Positions 36,998 to 46,806 of a stretch of DNA of 64,000 bases are shown piece after piece. The stretch is from assembly GCA_045807725.1 (NCBI GenBank), contig JBJMGV010000007.1:17790-81789 (forward strand), given 5' to 3'. How positions within the stretch are numbered: the first letter of the stretch is position 1; each line of letters starts with the position of its first letter. A program made the position numbers and the translations under genes. This DNA is from DATENM01 sp045807725. GTDB lineage: Bacteria > Acidobacteriota > Blastocatellia > UBA7656. The notes below the pieces were generated by a model. That model made no database searches. It was not told the origin of the DNA and saw only the letters and a list, made by a program, of their open reading frames with translations.

Positions 36998-37726
36998 ATG
37001 AAAGTCTCGCTATTCATCACCTGTCTGATCGATCAACTCTTTCCGCAAGTGGGCGTGAGCCTTGTCGAAGTGCTCAAGCGGCTCGATGTCGAGGTGACGT
37101 TTCCCGAAGCGCAGACCTGCTGCGGCCAGCCCGCTTTTAACAGCGGCTATCGCACGCCGGCGCGCGAGCTGGCTGAACGGTTCATCGACATCTTCGACGG
37201 CAGCGACTATGTCGTCGCGCCTTCGGGATCGTGCACGAGCATGGTCAAGGTTTTTTATGAAGAGCTTTTTGAAGACGACGCGGCAAAGCGCGAGCGAGCG
37301 CGACAGCTTGCGGCGCGCACTTACGAGTTCAGCGAGTTTCTGGTCAACGTCTTAAAAGTCGAAGACGTGGGCGCGCAGTTTCGCGGGCGCGTGGCGCTGC
37401 ACCAGTCCTGTCACTTGCTGCGCGAGTTGAACGTGCGCAGCGAGCCGCTCAAATTGCTGCGCGCCGTGCGCGGCATCGAACTGGTCGAGCTTGAGCGCGC
37501 CGACGTGTGTTGCGGGTTCGGCGGTCTGTTTGCGATCAAGTACCCGCAGATTTCCGGCAGCATCCTGCAAGAAAAGATCGATTGCATTAAGCGCAGCGGA
37601 GCGGATGTGATCGTCGCTAGCGATATGGGCTGCCTGATGCACATCAACGGCGGACTCACTCGCCAGCGCATCCCCGTCCGCACGCTGCACATCGCCGAAC
37701 TGTTGGCCGGCATCACTCCGCTTTGA
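36998..37726 (+). CDS. CCG-domain (Fe-S) oxidoreductase, LutA/YkgE-like
   Basis: A 242-residue protein with two cysteine-rich CCG domains. The first has TCCGQPAFNSGY; the second has HQSCHLLRELN and DVCCGFGGLF. These domains bind an unusual iron-sulfur cluster in heterodisulfide reductase, glycolate oxidase and lactate utilisation (LutABC) complexes. No lutB or lutC gene is nearby, so partners must be elsewhere. A TAAGAT element ends eight nt before the ATG and there is no clear ribosome site, so the message may be leaderless. Confidence 0.88.
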   Translation: MKVSLFITCLIDQLFPQVGVSLVEVLKRLDVEVTFPEAQTCCGQPAFNSGYRTPARELAERFIDIFDGSDYVVAPSGSCTSMVKVFYEELFEDDAAKRERARQLAARTYEFSEFLVNVLKVEDVGAQFRGRVALHQSCHLLRELNVRSEPLKLLRAVRGIELVELERADVCCGFGGLFAIKYPQISGSILQEKIDCIKRSGADVIVASDMGCLMHINGGLTRQRIPVRTLHIAELLAGITPL

Positions 37727-37937
37727 TATGGCCCCACCCTTTCCTTGTCGGCGCAAGCATCAAGCGACTTAAATCACTTTGCGCATCCGCAGGGCGATTC
37801 ATATACTTCCGGCGCAAATTCCTCGTTCAAGGAGATGAACGAATGATGCGCCTACCTCAACCGCATCGAAGGATCGCCGAGCAGCTCTAAAGGCTAGAAG
37901 TGGCGACGGGCCTCTAGAGCCTGACTTGTAGCCTGCG
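37727..37937. other. Intergenic region
   Basis: A 211-nt gap between convergent genes. It holds an AAGGAG-preceded 16-codon ORF (ATGATG at about 37843) too short to judge. A weak palindrome with AGGCTAGAAG/CTCTAGAGCCT (37891-37921) recalls the words of A3/A9. Confidence 0.3.
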
Positions 37938-40900
37938 TTACCGTTGCTCGATCTGCTTGAGCAACTCGCGCACTGCCGCGTCGAGTTGTGAATCGCGGCC
38001 CGTCAGGCTTTCGCCGATGGGGCGCGTCACCGTTACGTCAACCGGGCGCGGGTTGAGTTCCATCAATGTGCCGTCGCTGGCGGTGATCTTGATGAACGGG
38101 ATGCGCAAGGATGAGCCGTCAATCAAGCTCGCGCTCGACGTGTAGATGATCCAGCCGGCGGTCGGCTCGCCCACGACCTTGCCGAGCTTCAGGGCGCGAT
38201 AACCTTCGGTGAAGTCTTCGGCGTCCGATAGCGAATGTTGATTCGTCACCAGGATGGTCGGCGCTTCGAGCGCGCGCTGACCGAGCGCCGTGCGCGCCGG
38301 CGTCGAAGGCAGGCCGCGCGGCGTCATCGTCAGGTAAGGCCGCCGCGCGAACACGTCGAGCGCATACGCGTTGACGAAGCCGCCGTTGTTGTTGCGCACG
38401 TCGATGACGACGCCTTCGCGCGAATGATTCTCGACATCGAGGTCAACGTAAAGCTGCGCCAGCGACGCTTCGCCCATATCGACCATATGAACATAGCCGA
38501 GCCGGCCTTTGCTGATGCGCGCCACGTAAGCCCGCTGCTCTTCGACCCAGTTGCGATAGAGCAGAGCTTTCTCTGTAGCCAGACTTACAGGCCGCACGGC
38601 GACCTCGCGGCGGCTCGCGCCGTCGGCGGACGCTGCAACCGTGAGCGCAACGCGACGGTTGATCTTAAAGCTCAACAATTCGTCGAGATTGATGTGCGCG
38701 CCCGTCGCCGCGCCGTCCACCGCCAGCAGGTATTCGCCCGGCTTGATGGCGGCCAGCGCCGCAGGGCTGAGCGGCAAGACGCTGGTGATGCGCAGCCGCC
38801 CGCTCGCTTCGTATTCGGCGCGGTCGAAGGTTAAGCCCGTGCGCCCGCTCGGCGTGACTTGCGCGGCGGTGAACGGCCCGCCGACGCCCGAATGCGAAGC
38901 ATTCAATTCGCCGACCATAAGGTTCAGCAAGCGGCGCATCTCTTCGGGCGTGCGCGCGCCGGCAATGCGCGGCTCGTAAGCGACGCGCACGGCATCCCAA
39001 TCGACGCCGTGAAAATTCGCATCGTAAAAATTGTCGCGCAAGTAGGTCCACGCCTGCCGGAAGGCTTCCATCTTTTCGCGCGCGAAATCCACGTCCATCT
39101 CGGCAGTCACCGCGAGCGGGCGTACCTGCCGCGATTCAATGGTGACGACGTTGATGCCTCCCTGCTCGATGAAGAAGACTTCTTTGCCGTCGGGCGTGAA
39201 CTGTGCGCTGCGTTTGAAGCCGGCGGTCGAGGTTAGCTGGCGGGCCACCGCCGGCTCCCTGGCCAGTTCGTCTAATGAATAGGTGTAGAGGTTGCGCTGG
39301 CTGGCCGCGTCGGCGATCACCAGCAGCGTCTTGCCGTCTGGGCTGATCGTTTGCGAATCAACGTCAACGCCGATGGGCAATAGCTGTAGCCGCCGGCGTA
39401 TGTCATCAAAGACGACCTCAACCATCGTTGTCGGCTTCTTCTCGTCTGTTGTAGCCGAGGCTACATTCGGTTCACGCGGCGGCTCGGTGTTGGCGGGCCG
39501 CGTCTCTTGCGGCGCGCGGTTAGGCGGGCGCGGCGCTTCTTCTTTGAAGAGGTCGCGGAAGAGGTCTTCGCGGAAGCGCGGCGTGCGCGGCACCAGATCA
39601 ACGCGGGCGACGCGGAACTCTTCAGTGCGTTGTCCCGTGTCAAAGAGCAGGAACGTGCCGTCTGGACTCCACGTCACTGAGCCGCCTTGAGCGTTGGCCA
39701 GAAAGCTCACGGGGCGCGCTTCGCCTCCCGCCGCCGGCACGATCTGGACGTTGCGAAAGAGCTTGCCGCTCAAGGTCAGGAAAGCGAGCCAGCGCCCATC
39801 GGGCGACCACGCGAACGGGCGCTCGACGATGAACGGCTGGCGCTCGAAGCTGCCGGTAGCGACGGCGCGCTCCTGTTTCGATTGCAGGTCGAAGACGCGC
39901 AACTCGCGGGCATCGCGCACAAAAGCGAGTTGCTTGCCGTCCGGCGAATGGCGCGGCGTCGTCTCGGCTGCCGCGCCGCTGGTCAGTTGCGTTTCGGCGT
40001 TGGTGGTGAAGTCATAGAGGAAGAGGTGCGGCGTGCCTTCGCGGTTCGAGACGTAAACGATGCGGCGGCTGTCGGGCGACCAGTTGATCTGCGATTCGAC
40101 CGCGACGGTGTTGGTGATGCGCGCCGCATCGCCGCCGTCTTTGGTCGAGGCGGCGAAGATTTCGCCGTGTGTGATGAAGGCTACTTTCTTTCCGTCAGGT
40201 GAAAGCTCCATTTCTTGAACCTGGCTCGTCAGCGTCAGCCGCTCGGTGGCTGGTCCTGCGGGCAGGCCGCGCCGCGTAATCTTAATCTCGCTCGCTTGAT
40301 TGTTTGACGTGTCGAGCTTCCAGATACTGAAGTCGCGCTCGAAGACGATGACGCGCCCGTCGTAAGAGATGTTCGGCCAGAGCACGCGCCCGTCCTTGAA
40401 CCGCGTAATCGGCTTGGCTTGACCACCGGGCGCGCGGCTCCAGAGGTTCTGCGCGCCATTGCGGTCAGAGACATAATAGATGGTGCGCCCGTCGCCGCCC
40501 CACATCGGCCACATATTCTTGCCGCCGCTCTCGCTCAGTTGTTCGTAAGCGGGCGGCGTAGTGTCGCGCATCAGCCAGACTTCGCACTCGTCGAGGTGGG
40601 AATGACCTTTGCGCCACCACTGCGATGAAGCGATGCCGCGCGCCGTGAAGGCCAGTTGTGTGCCGTCGGGCGAAGGCGCGGCCCAGAACTCGTTGACGTA
40701 ACGGTCGGCGCTCACCTGCATCGGCGTGCCGCCTTCGACGCTGACGCGATAGATGTCATTCATGCCGGCGATGTCGTGGCCGGTCGAAGAGAAGTAGAGC
40801 CAGCGCCCGTCGCGCGACCACGCGTCGAGCTGGTCGGTCGCTTCGTCAAAGGTCAGGCGGCGCAATTCACCTGTGTCGAGCGTCAGCACGTAAATGTCGC

Positions 40901-41213
40901 CATTGCCCGTGCGCGTCGAGACGAAGGCGAGCCGTTTGCCATCCGGCGAGTAGAGCGGGCGCGATTCCATCGCCGCGTGCGACACCAGCAAGCGCGCCTC
41001 GCCGCCGTTTATGGGAGCCGTCCAGATGTCGCCGCCTGACACAAAGGCGATTTCGGAGCGGTCGGGCGACACCGCCGGCTCGCTGAAGTATGCGAGCGCT
41101 TCACGCGCCGTCGTCTGTGCGGCAGGTGATTGGGTGGCGAAGGCCGCCGCGATATTAGCGAGCGCCAGCCCTAGCGCAAGAATAAAGCTGAAGAGTCTTT
41201 TCAAGCGTCCCAC
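37938..41213 (-). CDS. Tricorn-like S41 peptidase with double propeller, PDZ and protease domains
   Basis: A 1,091-residue exported protease resembling archaeal tricorn. A signal peptide (FSFILALGLALANIAAAFA) is followed by WD40/PD40 repeats (many SPDGK, WSPDGRWLAF) in two propellers to about residue 700. A C1/helical domain, a PDZ domain (near 880) and the S41 core come next, with DVRNNNGGFVNAYALDVFAR and the nucleophile region NQHSLSDAEDF. It includes a Pro/Arg/Glu-rich linker near 585-620. GTG at 41213, with GGAGG five nt before it, is preferred over longer frames. It probably degrades peptides in the periplasm. Confidence 0.92.
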   Translation of the reverse strand: MGRLKRLFSFILALGLALANIAAAFATQSPAAQTTAREALAYFSEPAVSPDRSEIAFVSGGDIWTAPINGGEARLLVSHAAMESRPLYSPDGKRLAFVSTRTGNGDIYVLTLDTGELRRLTFDEATDQLDAWSRDGRWLYFSSTGHDIAGMNDIYRVSVEGGTPMQVSADRYVNEFWAAPSPDGTQLAFTARGIASSQWWRKGHSHLDECEVWLMRDTTPPAYEQLSESGGKNMWPMWGGDGRTIYYVSDRNGAQNLWSRAPGGQAKPITRFKDGRVLWPNISYDGRVIVFERDFSIWKLDTSNNQASEIKITRRGLPAGPATERLTLTSQVQEMELSPDGKKVAFITHGEIFAASTKDGGDAARITNTVAVESQINWSPDSRRIVYVSNREGTPHLFLYDFTTNAETQLTSGAAAETTPRHSPDGKQLAFVRDARELRVFDLQSKQERAVATGSFERQPFIVERPFAWSPDGRWLAFLTLSGKLFRNVQIVPAAGGEARPVSFLANAQGGSVTWSPDGTFLLFDTGQRTEEFRVARVDLVPRTPRFREDLFRDLFKEEAPRPPNRAPQETRPANTEPPREPNVASATTDEKKPTTMVEVVFDDIRRRLQLLPIGVDVDSQTISPDGKTLLVIADAASQRNLYTYSLDELAREPAVARQLTSTAGFKRSAQFTPDGKEVFFIEQGGINVVTIESRQVRPLAVTAEMDVDFAREKMEAFRQAWTYLRDNFYDANFHGVDWDAVRVAYEPRIAGARTPEEMRRLLNLMVGELNASHSGVGGPFTAAQVTPSGRTGLTFDRAEYEASGRLRITSVLPLSPAALAAIKPGEYLLAVDGAATGAHINLDELLSFKINRRVALTVAASADGASRREVAVRPVSLATEKALLYRNWVEEQRAYVARISKGRLGYVHMVDMGEASLAQLYVDLDVENHSREGVVIDVRNNNGGFVNAYALDVFARRPYLTMTPRGLPSTPARTALGQRALEAPTILVTNQHSLSDAEDFTEGYRALKLGKVVGEPTAGWIIYTSSASLIDGSSLRIPFIKITASDGTLMELNPRPVDVTVTRPIGESLTGRDSQLDAAVRELLKQIEQR

Positions 41214-41403
41214 GAAGCCTCCGTGATGAAGAATCCGATTGAAGCAACCCGCGCCGCCGGGCACAAGAATGCGCTTTGGGTAATTGAATGTGGCTAATGA
41301 ATCTGCAACGGAAAAGAGTAAATACGTTGTTGCCGGAGTTGGCAAGTGCGCGGCTACAAAACTTGACAAGCTGACGCGGGCGACGGTAAATTGAGAGCAA
41401 TGC

Positions 41404-41477
41404 TGGGAGGTCGTTCAACGGTAGGACCGCAGACTCTGGATCTGCTTATCGGGGTTCGAATCCCTGCCTCCCAGCCA
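41404..41477 (+). tRNA. tRNA-Gln (CTG anticodon), CCA encoded
   Basis: The acceptor stem TGGGAGG/CCTCCCA closes on 41404-41410 and 41467-41473, with G73 and CCA at 41475-41477. The anticodon stem GCAGA/TCTGC holds the loop CTCTGGA with anticodon CTG (Gln). The T-arm is CGGGG-TTCGAAT-CCCTG. U1-A72 is a known tRNA-Gln identity trait. A broken integrase gene points toward its 3' end. Confidence 0.93.
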
Positions 41478-41520
41478 ATTTTTTCAAAATAGTTTAGAGT
41501 TCTCATAATCCCTTCCTCTC

Positions 41521-41874
41521 CTACTTTGTGTGACTGGAGTGTGACTGACCCCCGAAAATCGCGTTGGCAATCTTCAGAGAAGCATTTTGTTGTAAGGTGG
41601 CTGTAACGTGCGAATAAATATCGAGTGTGAGCATGACGCTGGAATGTCCGAGCCGGTCGGCGACGACCTTCGGATGCGTTCCCGTCTCCAGCAAAACGGT
41701 CGCGCACAATTCGTTGTACACGTTCTGGATGTCGAGCGGGGGAAGTTCGCACAGACGGAAGCCGCCAAGTGAGGGTCGGATATAGCGGCTGAGATTTTCC
41801 GTGTAGTGCTCGTGCGTGTTCGCGGCGACCTTGCCTTGCTCTTTGTGGTTCAACCATTGGTCGAGGTATTCATT
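41521..41874 (-). pseudogene. Tyrosine recombinase (integrase) remnant
   Basis: The frame encodes an N-terminal SAM-like piece (ANTHEHYTENLSRYIRPSLG, LPPLDIQNVYNELCA). This joins directly to the C-terminal catalytic end (TGTHPKVVADRLGHSSVMLT, LDIYSHV with the nucleophile Tyr). The middle of the catalytic domain, with the first Arg and the HxxR box, is deleted. The 5' end is also cut: upstream text EYLDQWLNHKEQG is preceded by TAA, and the next gene ends 7 nt away. It lies 44 nt from the tRNA-Gln 3' end, the usual place for an integrase. It should be inactive. Confidence 0.85.
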
Positions 41875-41881
41875 TTATAAT

Positions 41882-44158
41882 CTACGTCGCCACGCTAATC
41901 ACTTGCGACCCTTGCGCGCTCGCTATCCGCGCTTGCAGCAGAGGCGCGAACAAGCAGCCATTGAAACTCATCTCGCGGCAGTAACGCGACAGCGCATCTT
42001 CGAGCGACGGCATCAAGTCGCCGCGCTCGCTAGCCATAACGCTGTATCGCGGGCGCGGCGCGATGAAGCCGAGTGCAGAGGCCGAGCGCGGTTCTACCGC
42101 TTCGCCGCTGATCCCTGCAAACGACGCCGCCAGTCGCGCCAGGTCGGCCCAACTGATCCCACCGGCGTTCGCCAGGTGCCAGATGCCGCGTTCGCCATCA
42201 ATCAACAAGTCGAGACTCGCGCTGACCAGATCGGGCACATAAGTCGGCGACACGAACAGATCATCAGCGGCGATAAACCGCTGTCCTTCGCCGAGCGCAC
42301 GCAATGCCAGCGTCACGAAGTTGTATTCATCCCACGGGCCGAAAAATGCGCTCGTGCGAATCACCAGCGCCGATGGCAGAGATTGCAAAACGTCGGCTTC
42401 AGCCTGCGCCTTGCTCACGCCGTAGACGTTCAGCGGCGCGCGGGTGTCGCTCTCCAGGTAAGGCGTCGCTCGCTCGCCGTCGAAGACAAGGTCGGATGAA
42501 AAAGTAACTAGCCTTACACCGCGCGCGGCGCATTCAGCGGCGAGCAGGGCCGGGCCTTCAGCGTTCTCGCGCATACACCGCGCCGCGTCGTTTTCAGCGT
42601 CGTCTACGCGCACGTAGCCGGCTGTGTTGATTACGGCCCAAGGCTTGATGCGTGACAAGGCCGCCCGCACCGAACGCGGATTGGCGATGTCCATCTCGCG
42701 GCGCGTCAGCAGGTGATACTTCAACCCGCGCGCCGCGCACACTCGCGCAAAGGCTCGGCCCAGTGTTCCTGTCGCGCCGGTGATTAAGATCGGGCGCGGC
42801 GTCTTTGTATGCCATATCACTTTTTCATTTCGCTTGCGCACGGCCTGAGCGGGAGTGACCGGCGGATAGATCAATCGCTCTGCGCGCCGCCACCATCCCG
42901 ACGAATCTAACACCGCGTGATCGTGATCGCGCCCCGCCGCGAGATCACGAATAAGATGAGCCAGCGCGGTCGGGCGCGGACGCGGCGCACGCAGATCGAA
43001 AGCGGCTGGCTCGTAATGATCGCTGCGGCGCGTCAGCAGGGAGTTCCAATCGAAACTGCCGAGCAAAGCCCACGCAGTGACGGCGCGCACATCAACGCCT
43101 TTGTCGCGCAACCGCTGCGCCGCGTCCCAGACTTCGCCGAACCAGCGCAGTTGTTCTTCACGCGTGCAGCCCAGGTGAGCTTCGGTGACGGCAATCGGCG
43201 TTCGATAACGCTGCCACGCCTCGCGCAATAGAGTTTGCGGCCCGGCGATGCCTTCGCCGCAGACCCGCACGGCTTCAACGTCTGCGTAAGCGTGATGCCC
43301 GTTGCTGCCGTGCAGCGATTCGGGATAACGGTCGAGGCGCTCGTCGAGAAAACGCTCGCTGGTCAGGTAGTGGTTGATGCCTATGATGTCGGGCGCGCAC
43401 GGGTTGTCGAGAAACCAGCGCAATTCGTCTTCGTTGACGCCGACCCAGCGCAGGTAATCCCACGCCGAGTGGCCCTGGCCGACGCGCCCGCCCATTAGAT
43501 CGAAGCTGAGCCAGCGGCGCTCGTTCTCGAACTCGGCTTGATAAGCAAGCAGCGGCGTGCTGTAAGTCTTGCCGAGGTCTTCGGTTTGCACCAGCCGCGC
43601 CGCCGGGTTGATCTTACGAATCGCCCGCATTGCGAGTGCCGTCGCGCGGCACTCATTCAGCAACGCTTGAGCGAAGGTCAGGTCATCGCGGCCATGCGGA
43701 TACCAGTGGCCATAGAGTCCGCTGAATCGCGCCGTCGTCAGCGGCTCGTTGATCGGTGTGTAATCTTCGACCCACTCGTATCGTTCAGCGACGGCTCTCG
43801 CATAATCTGTAAACTGGGTTACAAAATCTGGATCAACCAGGCTCGTGTGGCGCGGCCCGCTGCCGTGATGCAACAGTCCCACGATAGGCTTAATGCTCAA
43901 CTCGCGCAGCCGCGTCAGCCGCGCGTCGGCCCACGACCAGTCGGCTCGCTCAATCCCTGCGGGCGCGGTGCGCTCCCACAGCACCGGGTAGCGCACGGTG
44001 CGTACGCCGAGCGCGGCGATCAAGTCGAGGTCGCTTGCGCGCTCGGCGTGGCCATTGCGCTCAAGCTGATCGAAGTAACAATCGCCGACACGGTTCACCG
44101 TACATTCGATGCCCGCCCATAACTCTAGCGGCGAGGCGTCTGCTGATCTCTGACTCAT
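41882..44158 (-). CDS. Fusion: GH1-like glycosidase plus RmlD-like sugar-nucleotide reductase
   Basis: A 758-residue two-domain protein. Residues about 10-400 match family-1 glycosidases, with acid/base Glu in YTPINEP and nucleophile Glu in AVTEAHLG. Residues about 455-735 are a short-chain reductase of the dTDP-4-dehydrorhamnose reductase type: GATGTLGRAFA Rossmann loop, SSDLVFDGE, and YGVSKAQAE (Tyr-x3-Lys). Such fusions occur in several phyla and link sugar release to nucleotide-sugar chemistry, but the substrate is unknown. GAGGG eight nt before the ATG supports the start. It is the last gene of the four-gene saccharide cluster. Confidence 0.88.
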   Translation of the reverse strand: MSQRSADASPLELWAGIECTVNRVGDCYFDQLERNGHAERASDLDLIAALGVRTVRYPVLWERTAPAGIERADWSWADARLTRLRELSIKPIVGLLHHGSGPRHTSLVDPDFVTQFTDYARAVAERYEWVEDYTPINEPLTTARFSGLYGHWYPHGRDDLTFAQALLNECRATALAMRAIRKINPAARLVQTEDLGKTYSTPLLAYQAEFENERRWLSFDLMGGRVGQGHSAWDYLRWVGVNEDELRWFLDNPCAPDIIGINHYLTSERFLDERLDRYPESLHGSNGHHAYADVEAVRVCGEGIAGPQTLLREAWQRYRTPIAVTEAHLGCTREEQLRWFGEVWDAAQRLRDKGVDVRAVTAWALLGSFDWNSLLTRRSDHYEPAAFDLRAPRPRPTALAHLIRDLAAGRDHDHAVLDSSGWWRRAERLIYPPVTPAQAVRKRNEKVIWHTKTPRPILITGATGTLGRAFARVCAARGLKYHLLTRREMDIANPRSVRAALSRIKPWAVINTAGYVRVDDAENDAARCMRENAEGPALLAAECAARGVRLVTFSSDLVFDGERATPYLESDTRAPLNVYGVSKAQAEADVLQSLPSALVIRTSAFFGPWDEYNFVTLALRALGEGQRFIAADDLFVSPTYVPDLVSASLDLLIDGERGIWHLANAGGISWADLARLAASFAGISGEAVEPRSASALGFIAPRPRYSVMASERGDLMPSLEDALSRYCREMSFNGCLFAPLLQARIASAQGSQVISVAT

Positions 44159-44173
44159 ACATATCCCTCAATT

Positions 44174-44294
44174 GCGACGCGGCGACACGGCGAGAGGAAG
44201 AAACGACGCGGGGATGCGGCGACGCGGCGACGCGGCGAAAAGACATAGCAACGAGCCTCTTCTCTTTCCCCGCGTCGCCGTGTCGCCGCGTCGC
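44174..44294. repeat. Tandem-word inverted repeat A8
   Basis: Arms 44174-44193 and 44275-44294 are perfectly complementary over 20 nt (GCGACGCGGCGACACGGCGA). The interval is packed with more GACGCGGC copies (44205-44237), and further copies follow to 44330. It shares its word with A2 and separates the two GH1 genes. Confidence 0.85.
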
Positions 44295-44325
44295 TCTTTC
44301 CTCGTATCGCCGCGTCGTCTTCCGT

Positions 44326-45564
44326 TCAGTCCTGTCCGCCGTCGGGCGAGAAGGACAGGCTCAGGTCGAGAATCTGACCTTCAATCGGGCTGGTGTTGTG
44401 CCACTCTTTGACGAGCCGGCGGTAGGCTTCGCCCACAGGTCGAATTTTGCGGTCGAGGTCGAAGAGGCCGAGCGGATTGACGCGCCCGTTCTCTTCGCAC
44501 AGCAGCGTGTCCCAATCGATCTGATCGATCAGGCTGTACCACGTGAAGCCGATGATGGGCACGCCGTCCTGCCGCAGCCGCATCATGTTCGCCCACTGCT
44601 TCCACAGCCAGCCGGGCGCGAGCTGCTCGTCCTTCATATTCGTCTCGGTGTGCATGACCGGCAGGTGGTAACGGTCGAAGTACTGCTTGGTGATGACGTA
44701 GTAGCCGAAGATTTCGCCCGACGCCGTGAACGCCTTATTGCCCGCCGGCACCAGATGCTCGTTGGTATCGTAATAATCATTACCCATCACGCAGTAACGC
44801 TTGACGGCCTTGCCGCGTCGCAGAAACCAGTGATACTCCTCGCGCGACATGCCGCTGTCCATCAGGTACTCGTACATCACGCCGCGCACGTCGCGTCCAT
44901 AACAGAGGTCGAGCGAAAGAAAGCGTTTCTGATTATAAAAGTCGGCGCGGTCAGCCGCGGCAGGTTCGGCGGCGTGGAAGTATTCCGACGACTCGCTCTG
45001 AATGAACAGCGCCGCCGGCTGGACTTTCAAGATCGCCTCTTCGGCCAACAGGTTGGCGCGCACCAGATGTTTGAGCGCGTTGACGAAGGCGCGGTCGCTC
45101 GCCAGCCGCTCGTTCCACCAGCCGAGTTCCGCTGAGAAGCGCGCCGCGATGAATATCTCGTTGATCGGCGTGTAGAGCTTCAGATGCGGGAAGCGCGACG
45201 CGAACGCGCCGGCATACTCGGCGAAGGCTTCGGGAAATTCCGGGTTCTGAAAATTGCCGAGCCAATCGGGCACGCCGAAGTGACAGAGGTCAACGATAGG
45301 CGTGATGCCCATCTCGACCAGCGCCGTGAAGGTCAGGTCAGTGAACTCCCAATCGTAACGCCCGCGACCGAGATGGGTGAGATAGTAAGGCGGGCCATAG
45401 CGCAGGTATTCAAGGCCGATCTCTTTGACGCACTCGAAGTCTTCGCGCCAGCGGCGGTAATGATCCGCCTTCTCCATCTCGTCTATGCGCTTAATCGTGC
45501 CGTCGGGGAGCGCGATGGTCGGGTAGCTGCATTCGATCCCCGTGGCAAACATTAAATGAGACAT
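44326..45564 (-). CDS. GH1-like (beta-glucosidase fold) protein
   Basis: A 412-residue TIM-barrel protein related to the glycosidase half of the downstream fusion. The candidate acid/base is Glu in YTPINEI and the nucleophile Glu is in MHTETN. It begins with MFATGIECSYPTI and has no signal peptide, so it is cytoplasmic. The substrate is unknown. The upstream gene is UDP-galactopyranose mutase, 22 nt before it, so a galactofuranosyl or surface-glycan role is possible. Only a weak ribosome site (GAAAG) is seen. Confidence 0.8.
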   Translation of the reverse strand: MSHLMFATGIECSYPTIALPDGTIKRIDEMEKADHYRRWREDFECVKEIGLEYLRYGPPYYLTHLGRGRYDWEFTDLTFTALVEMGITPIVDLCHFGVPDWLGNFQNPEFPEAFAEYAGAFASRFPHLKLYTPINEIFIAARFSAELGWWNERLASDRAFVNALKHLVRANLLAEEAILKVQPAALFIQSESSEYFHAAEPAAADRADFYNQKRFLSLDLCYGRDVRGVMYEYLMDSGMSREEYHWFLRRGKAVKRYCVMGNDYYDTNEHLVPAGNKAFTASGEIFGYYVITKQYFDRYHLPVMHTETNMKDEQLAPGWLWKQWANMMRLRQDGVPIIGFTWYSLIDQIDWDTLLCEENGRVNPLGLFDLDRKIRPVGEAYRRLVKEWHNTSPIEGQILDLSLSFSPDGGQD

Positions 45565-45585
45565 ACACGCACTTTCAACTCTGCT

Positions 45586-46764
45586 TCAGCGCAAGGTCGG
45601 CACCTGTTGCGATGCGGTCGGCAGAGTTGGCGAAATGATCTCGACGCCCTTTTGCGCCGAGGCGCTGCTGCGCTTGACGCCGCTGATCTTCGCGTACATC
45701 GTCAGCGCCTGCGCCACCACCTGATCCATGTTGTAGTACTTGTAGGTCGCCAGGCGGCCTACGAAATGCACGCCGTTGGTGGCATTCGCCAGCTCTTGAT
45801 ACTTCTTGTACAATTCGGCGTTTTCAGGGCGCGGCACAGGATAATAAGGATCGCCCTCGGCGCGCGGGTATTCGTAAACGATGCTGGTCTTCGCGTGCTC
45901 CTGGCCGGTCAAGTACTTGAACTCGGTGATGCGCGTGTAGAGGTGCTCGTTCGGGTAATTGACGACCGGCGCGGGCTGATACTTCTCAACGTTGATTGTC
46001 TGATGTTTGAACTGCAACGAGCGATACGGCAGCTTGCCATATCGGTAATCGAAGTATTCATCGACCGGCCCGGTATAGACGACCTCTTTGTGCGGGATGA
46101 ACTGGAGCGCTTCGCGGTAATCGGTGTTGAGCATCACCTTGATGTTCGGGTGATCCAGCATCTTCTCAAACATCCGCGTGTAACCGTGCAGAGGCATCGC
46201 CTGATAGCTGTCGGTGAAGTAGCGGTCATCACGGTTGGTGCGTGTCGGCACGCGCGCCGTCACCGAGGCGTCAAGCTCGGACGGATCAAAGTCCCATTGC
46301 TTGCGCGTGTAGTTGCGGAAGAACTTTTCGTAAAGCTCGCGCCCGACCTTGCTGACGATGACATCTTCGGACGTGCGAATCTGCTCGCACGGCTCGGCCA
46401 TCGACGCGAAGAACGATTCGACCTCGCGCGACGAAAGGTTCAAGCCGTAGAGCTTGTTGATGGTGTCGAGGTTGATGGGGATGGGGACGAGCTGGCCGTC
46501 TACGCTTGCCAGCACACGGTGCTCGTACTGCCGCCACTCGGTGTACTGCGAAAGGTACTCAAAGACCTCGCGCGAGTTGGTGTGAAAGATGTGCGGCCCG
46601 TACTTGTGAACCAGTATGCCGTCGTCGTTGTAATGATCGTATGCGTTGCCGCCGATGTGCGGGCGCTTATCGATGATGATGACCTTCTTGCCCGACACCC
46701 GCGCCAGCCGCTCGGCGATGACACTGCCGGCGAACCCGGCCCCTACGATGAGATAATCGAACAT
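45586..46764 (-). CDS. glf: UDP-galactopyranose mutase
   Basis: Flavoenzyme that interconverts UDP-galactopyranose and UDP-galactofuranose. The 392-residue length is typical. An N-terminal FAD loop YLIVGAGFAGSVIAERLA is followed by RPHIGGNAYDHYND, KYGPHIFHTN, the substrate Arg/Tyr region and RLATYKYYNMDQ near the end. AGGGGAG precedes the ATG. Adjacent glycosyltransferase and GH1 genes imply production of a galactofuranose-containing glycan. Confidence 0.93.
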   Translation of the reverse strand: MFDYLIVGAGFAGSVIAERLARVSGKKVIIIDKRPHIGGNAYDHYNDDGILVHKYGPHIFHTNSREVFEYLSQYTEWRQYEHRVLASVDGQLVPIPINLDTINKLYGLNLSSREVESFFASMAEPCEQIRTSEDVIVSKVGRELYEKFFRNYTRKQWDFDPSELDASVTARVPTRTNRDDRYFTDSYQAMPLHGYTRMFEKMLDHPNIKVMLNTDYREALQFIPHKEVVYTGPVDEYFDYRYGKLPYRSLQFKHQTINVEKYQPAPVVNYPNEHLYTRITEFKYLTGQEHAKTSIVYEYPRAEGDPYYPVPRPENAELYKKYQELANATNGVHFVGRLATYKYYNMDQVVAQALTMYAKISGVKRSSASAQKGVEIISPTLPTASQQVPTLR

Positions 46765-46806
46765 AGCTCCCCTTACCCTGACTTGTTCAATCTGCCGTGA
46801 ATGGAA

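Noticed and set aside
37843..37890. 16-codon ORF with AAGGAG upstream
   Set aside because: Too short to support, with no conservation evidence. Recorded only as part of the gap.
45556..46800. 414-codon plus-strand ORF over glf
   Set aside because: The minus strand encodes a complete UDP-galactopyranose mutase. The plus frame is a GC-driven shadow.
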